Assembly: GCA_035351315.1 (NCBI GenBank)
Contig: DAOPVX010000010.1
Location: 1-24,133 of the forward strand
DNA length: 24,133 nt
Reading direction: 5' to 3'
From: UBA1359 sp029570385
GTDB taxonomy: Bacteria > Patescibacteriota > Patescibacteriia > Patescibacteriales > Patescibacteriaceae
The position numbers and the translations under genes were made by a program. Position 1 is the first letter of the stretch, and each line of letters starts with the position of its first letter. Below are positions 23,495-24,133 of this stretch, piece by piece. The notes under the pieces are model-generated. The model searched no databases. It had not been told where the DNA came from and was given only the letters and a program-made list of their open reading frames with translations.

Positions 23495-23500
23495 TATTAT
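23495..23500 (+). promoter_or_regulatory. Possible -10 box for the tRNA-Gly/tRNA-Thr pair
   Basis: TATTAT lies 9 bases before tRNA-Gly, with only a poor -35 (TTCTGA at 23473-23478, 16-base spacer). No better promoter is seen between the divergent rlpA-dacA gene and the tRNAs. Confidence 0.3.
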
Positions 23501-23509
23501 GACAGTTTG

Positions 23510-23581
23510 GCGGGTGTCGTATAGTGGTTATTGTGCCAGCTTCCCAAGCTGGAGAGGGCGGTTCGATTCCGCTCACCCGCT
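23510..23581 (+). tRNA. tRNA-Gly (anticodon CCC)
   Basis: A 72-base cloverleaf. Acceptor GCGGGTG/CACCCGC, anticodon stem CCAGC/GCTGG around TTCCCAA gives CCC, and the T-arm is GGCGG-TTCGATT-CCGCT. Discriminator T73, as in most bacterial Gly tRNAs. The D-stem is weak (mostly G-T pairs). CCA is not encoded; CA follows. Confidence 0.94.
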
Positions 23582-23593
23582 CAGGTTATCGTC

Positions 23594-23666
23594 GCCCGTG
23601 TAGCTTAGCTGGTAGAGCAATCCCTTCGTAAGGGAAAGGTCGTCGGTTCAAATCCGACCATGGGCT
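23594..23666 (+). tRNA. tRNA-Thr (anticodon CGT)
   Basis: A 73-base cloverleaf. Acceptor GCCCGTG/CATGGGC (one G-T pair), D-arm GCTT...AGC, anticodon stem ATCCC/GGGAA around TTCGTAA gives CGT, T-arm GTCGG-TTCAAAT-CCGAC. It follows tRNA-Gly by 12 bases and is probably co-transcribed. CCA is not encoded; CA follows the discriminator T. Confidence 0.95.
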
Positions 23667-23671
23667 CAAAC

Positions 23672-23697
23672 ATAAAAACGCCAAATGGCGTTTTTAT
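23672..23697. terminator. Bidirectional terminator between tRNA-Thr and ftsB
   Basis: The 11-bp stem ATAAAAACGCC/GGCGTTTTTAT with a 4-base loop has T-runs on both strands. It ends the two tRNAs on plus and overlaps the ftsB stop codon (23694-23696) on minus. Confidence 0.88.
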
Positions 23698-24128
23698 TGT
23701 ACTTTATGATCAAAAAAATATTTGAACCACAAACTAGGATTACGACTGATCGCCACCTTTTCCTTTTGGGGAGCCGGTAAATCAAAGACCGAATTAGCGC
23801 TATGATCAGCGGCGTCAGTTGACGAATCGGATTGCTTGATAACAATTATTTGTTCATTGGGCTGACGTAAATCAAATTTTAGGCGCGCCTCCTCTTCTAA
23901 AAATTCTTTAGAATCAAGATAATCTACCAAGTCGGCCACCTCTTGATTTTTTTTGTCTAAACGCTTAATCTCAGCTTCCAGTTGAGTTATCTCGCTTTTA
24001 ACACCAAAAACTTGACGAATATTTTTAACTAGTCCGGTTAGTATAAAAATTAAAGCCAATAAACCAGCAATAGTGATTAATATTGATTGGTAACGTTTGT
24101 GTCGATTTTTGCTAGGCAGTTTATTCAT
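23694..24128 (-). CDS. ftsB: Septum formation initiator family protein (FtsB/DivIC)
   Basis: Bitopic division protein that links FtsL and FtsQ and signals activation of septal wall synthesis. The 144 residues comprise a basic cytoplasmic N-terminus (NKLPSKNRHKRYQ), one membrane helix (about 15-34, SILITIAGLLALIFILTGLV), a coiled coil (about 43-65, SEITQLEAEIKRLDKKNQEV), and the family hallmark YLDSKEFLEEEARLKFDLRQPNEQIIVI (about 69-96). A Ser/Asp-rich tail of some 45 residues, ending WFKYFFDHKVQ, is longer than usual. Its promoter lies beyond the window. The ATG at 24128 is preceded by CGACT, with no Shine-Dalgarno. Confidence 0.9.
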   Translation of the reverse strand: MNKLPSKNRHKRYQSILITIAGLLALIFILTGLVKNIRQVFGVKSEITQLEAEIKRLDKKNQEVADLVDYLDSKEFLEEEARLKFDLRQPNEQIIVIKQSDSSTDAADHSANSVFDLPAPQKEKVAISRNPSLWFKYFFDHKVQ

Positions 24129-24133
24129 AGTCG

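Noticed and set aside
1..24133. Possible alternative genetic code (TGA as Gly, known in some CPR lineages)
   Set aside because: All long frames are intact under the standard code and TGA ends the DUF212 gene and the SpoU methyltransferase at sensible places.

Overview
The window looks like a contiguous piece of chromosome from a small-genome bacterium of the Patescibacteria (CPR) type. This is inferred from the overall gene style: short HrcA, a secreted Cys-rich giant protein next to a TSP3-repeat protein, an RlpA/penicillin-binding protein fusion, A/T-rich spacers and very compact operons. No marker such as 16S rRNA is present, so the lineage is not fixed. The genetic code is standard: TGA is a stop in at least two genes (10957-10959 and 19776-19778). 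I see no phage, IS element, CRISPR array or obvious horizontally acquired island. A striking window-wide trait is that no gene start has a convincing Shine-Dalgarno sequence, while 20 of 23 chosen starts have a T directly before the ATG.

Layout. (1) 1-3980, minus strand: a heat-shock operon hrcA-grpE-hsp20-dnaK-dnaJ(partial), driven by a good promoter whose -35 sits inside a CIRCE operator. (2) 4000-7228: a winged-helix regulator divergent from a large membrane protein (phosphatase-like N-terminus, Trp/Arg-rich linker, one TM, propeller-like C-terminus). Their two promoters share overlapping -35 boxes. (3) 7243-8399, minus: rplJ-rplL with an L10-leader RNA and a probable attenuator. (4) 8439-10959: mltG-manC on minus, divergent from a DUF212/divergent-PAP2 membrane protein through a symmetric promoter pair. 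(5) 10952-15608, minus: a 1306-residue secreted Cys-rich protein followed by a membrane-anchored calcium-binding TSP3-repeat protein. (6) 15617-18599, minus: htrA-pfkB family kinase-mutM. (7) 18593-18736, plus: tRNA-Gln with its own promoter and terminator. (8) 18730-23489, minus: a five-gene operon of an RlpA-DacA fusion, ftsE, ftsX, a SpoU RNA methyltransferase and a 2,4-diaminopentanoate-dehydrogenase-like oxidoreductase. (9) 23510-23697: tRNA-Gly(CCC) and tRNA-Thr(CGT) on plus, convergent with ftsB/divIC on minus.

How it fits together. Two themes dominate: protein quality control (HrcA regulon, HtrA) and envelope growth and division (MltG glycan-chain terminase, RlpA/PBP5-like fusion, FtsEX, FtsB, and GDP-mannose supply by ManC). 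The surface is represented by the two large extracytoplasmic proteins of region 5 and the single-pass propeller protein of region 2, which are the least understood parts of the window.
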